Of a DNA stretch of 64,000 bases, positions 63,802-64,000 are shown piece after piece. Position numbers and translations under genes: made by a program. The stretch comes from Sphingobacterium sp. BN32 (GTDB lineage Bacteria; Bacteroidota; Bacteroidia; Sphingobacteriales; Sphingobacteriaceae). The notes under the pieces were generated by a model, which worked only from the letters and a program-made list of their open reading frames with translations, did no database searches and was not told the origin of the DNA. Location of the stretch: positions 3,286,001 through 3,350,000 of the forward strand of contig NZ_CP129963.1 of the NCBI RefSeq assembly GCF_030503615.1. The letters run 5' to 3'. Each line of letters opens with the position of its first letter. Position 1 is the first letter of the stretch.

Positions 63802-64000
63802 ATGATGAAAAAGTCAACTCTATTTAAATCTATCGTCGGAGCATTTCTAGTCTCCACCACGCTTTCCTGTAAAGACTTTTTAGACCGGGAGCCAACGAGT
63901 TATTCTTCCGCAGGCTTCTACAAGTCTGAAGGCGCGGTGGAAGATGGCGTCTCGGGAATTTACGCAACGCTCAACTTCACTTTCGCAGCATCTTTACCTT
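63802..64000 (+). CDS. SusD/RagB-family lipoprotein, 3'-truncated by window edge
   Basis: The first 66 codons are visible. A lipoprotein signal ends TTLSCKDFLDRE, with the lipidated Cys, and the DFL-(D/E)-x-x-P stretch is typical of SusD N-termini. It starts 8 bases after the SusC stop, with a tandem ATGATG, the usual SusC-SusD order. SusD caps the SusC barrel and binds the substrate. The rest lies outside the window. Confidence 0.85.
   Translation, partial: MMKKSTLFKSIVGAFLVSTTLSCKDFLDREPTSYSSAGFYKSEGAVEDGVSGIYATLNFTFAASLP

Noticed and set aside
1..64000. CRISPR arrays
   Set aside because: No regularly spaced direct repeats with unique spacers; the only tandem units are TTAGTAG (18281-18305) and similar short arms.

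Overview
The window looks like a chromosomal segment of a Bacteroidota bacterium of the Sphingobacteriaceae, most like Sphingobacterium. The evidence is a SusC/RagA receptor followed by a SusD lipoprotein, Bacteroidota-type promoters (TTTG, about 19-21 nt, TAnnTTTG), DUF4292 and FtsL-like families typical of the phylum, split transketolase genes, a histone-H1-like (Hc1) protein, and generally weak Shine-Dalgarno signals. Genus is inference; there is no rRNA or tRNA gene in the window.

Layout. 1-2000: end of a LuxR-type response regulator, a sugar isomerase/epimerase-like TIM barrel and a small Hc1 protein. 2097-17906 (all minus strand): a compact division and cell-wall (dcw) cluster, mraZ-rsmH-ftsL-PBP-murE-mraY-murD-ftsW-murG-murC-ftsQ-ftsA-ftsZ, with no murF, murB or ddl. 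Three in-phase TGGG-type decamers upstream of mraZ look like a MraZ operator. 18590-25657: aspS, a lone LutB-like protein, and a divergent locus with a VWA-domain surface protein facing an ECF sigma factor plus a chimeric membrane anti-sigma/TonB-like protein. 25690-31140: TamB-like giant protein and tsaD. 31451-35276: two transketolase halves, then a second ECF sigma factor with a membrane protein carrying six copies of a VP-x-x-YF repeat and a Spy/CpxP-like periplasmic protein. 35408-39229: class III aminotransferase, Tat-exported SGNH hydrolase, large surface lipoprotein. 39997-46531: RlmI-like methyltransferase and the thrA-thrB-thrC operon. 46841-54718: envelope functions (NlpC/P60 hydrolase, LysM lytic transglycosylase, TatA, EnvC-like factor, DUF4292 lipoprotein, TPR protein, outer-membrane barrel). 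55029-57756: rplM-rpsI-rpsB-tsf. 57964-64000: AI-2E/PerM-type permease, SDR oxidoreductase, and the start of a SusC/SusD pair.

The signals that ordinary gene calling would miss are two. First, the thr operon is preceded by a complete transcription attenuator: a 21-codon leader peptide rich in Thr and Ile codons, an 8-bp antiterminator pairing, and a terminator with a seven-U tail. Second, four intergenic gaps (A 18200-18476, B 31139-31377, C 41278-41598, D 58998-59248) carry a family of composite palindromic repeats without ORFs. They are built from shared modules: TTAGA/TTAGTAG arms, a TGAACCA(A/G)GAAA arm forming 72-nt palindromes, and a CAAACCC palindrome. Three of the four start at or within a few bases of a stop codon.

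Other regulatory observations are a cluster of TTTTCCACAT decamers (DnaA-box-like) in the ftsA-ftsZ gap, recurring upstream of mraZ; a promoter for the LutB-like gene built into the aspS terminator; and a CRP/FNR-like palindrome upstream of the SDR gene.
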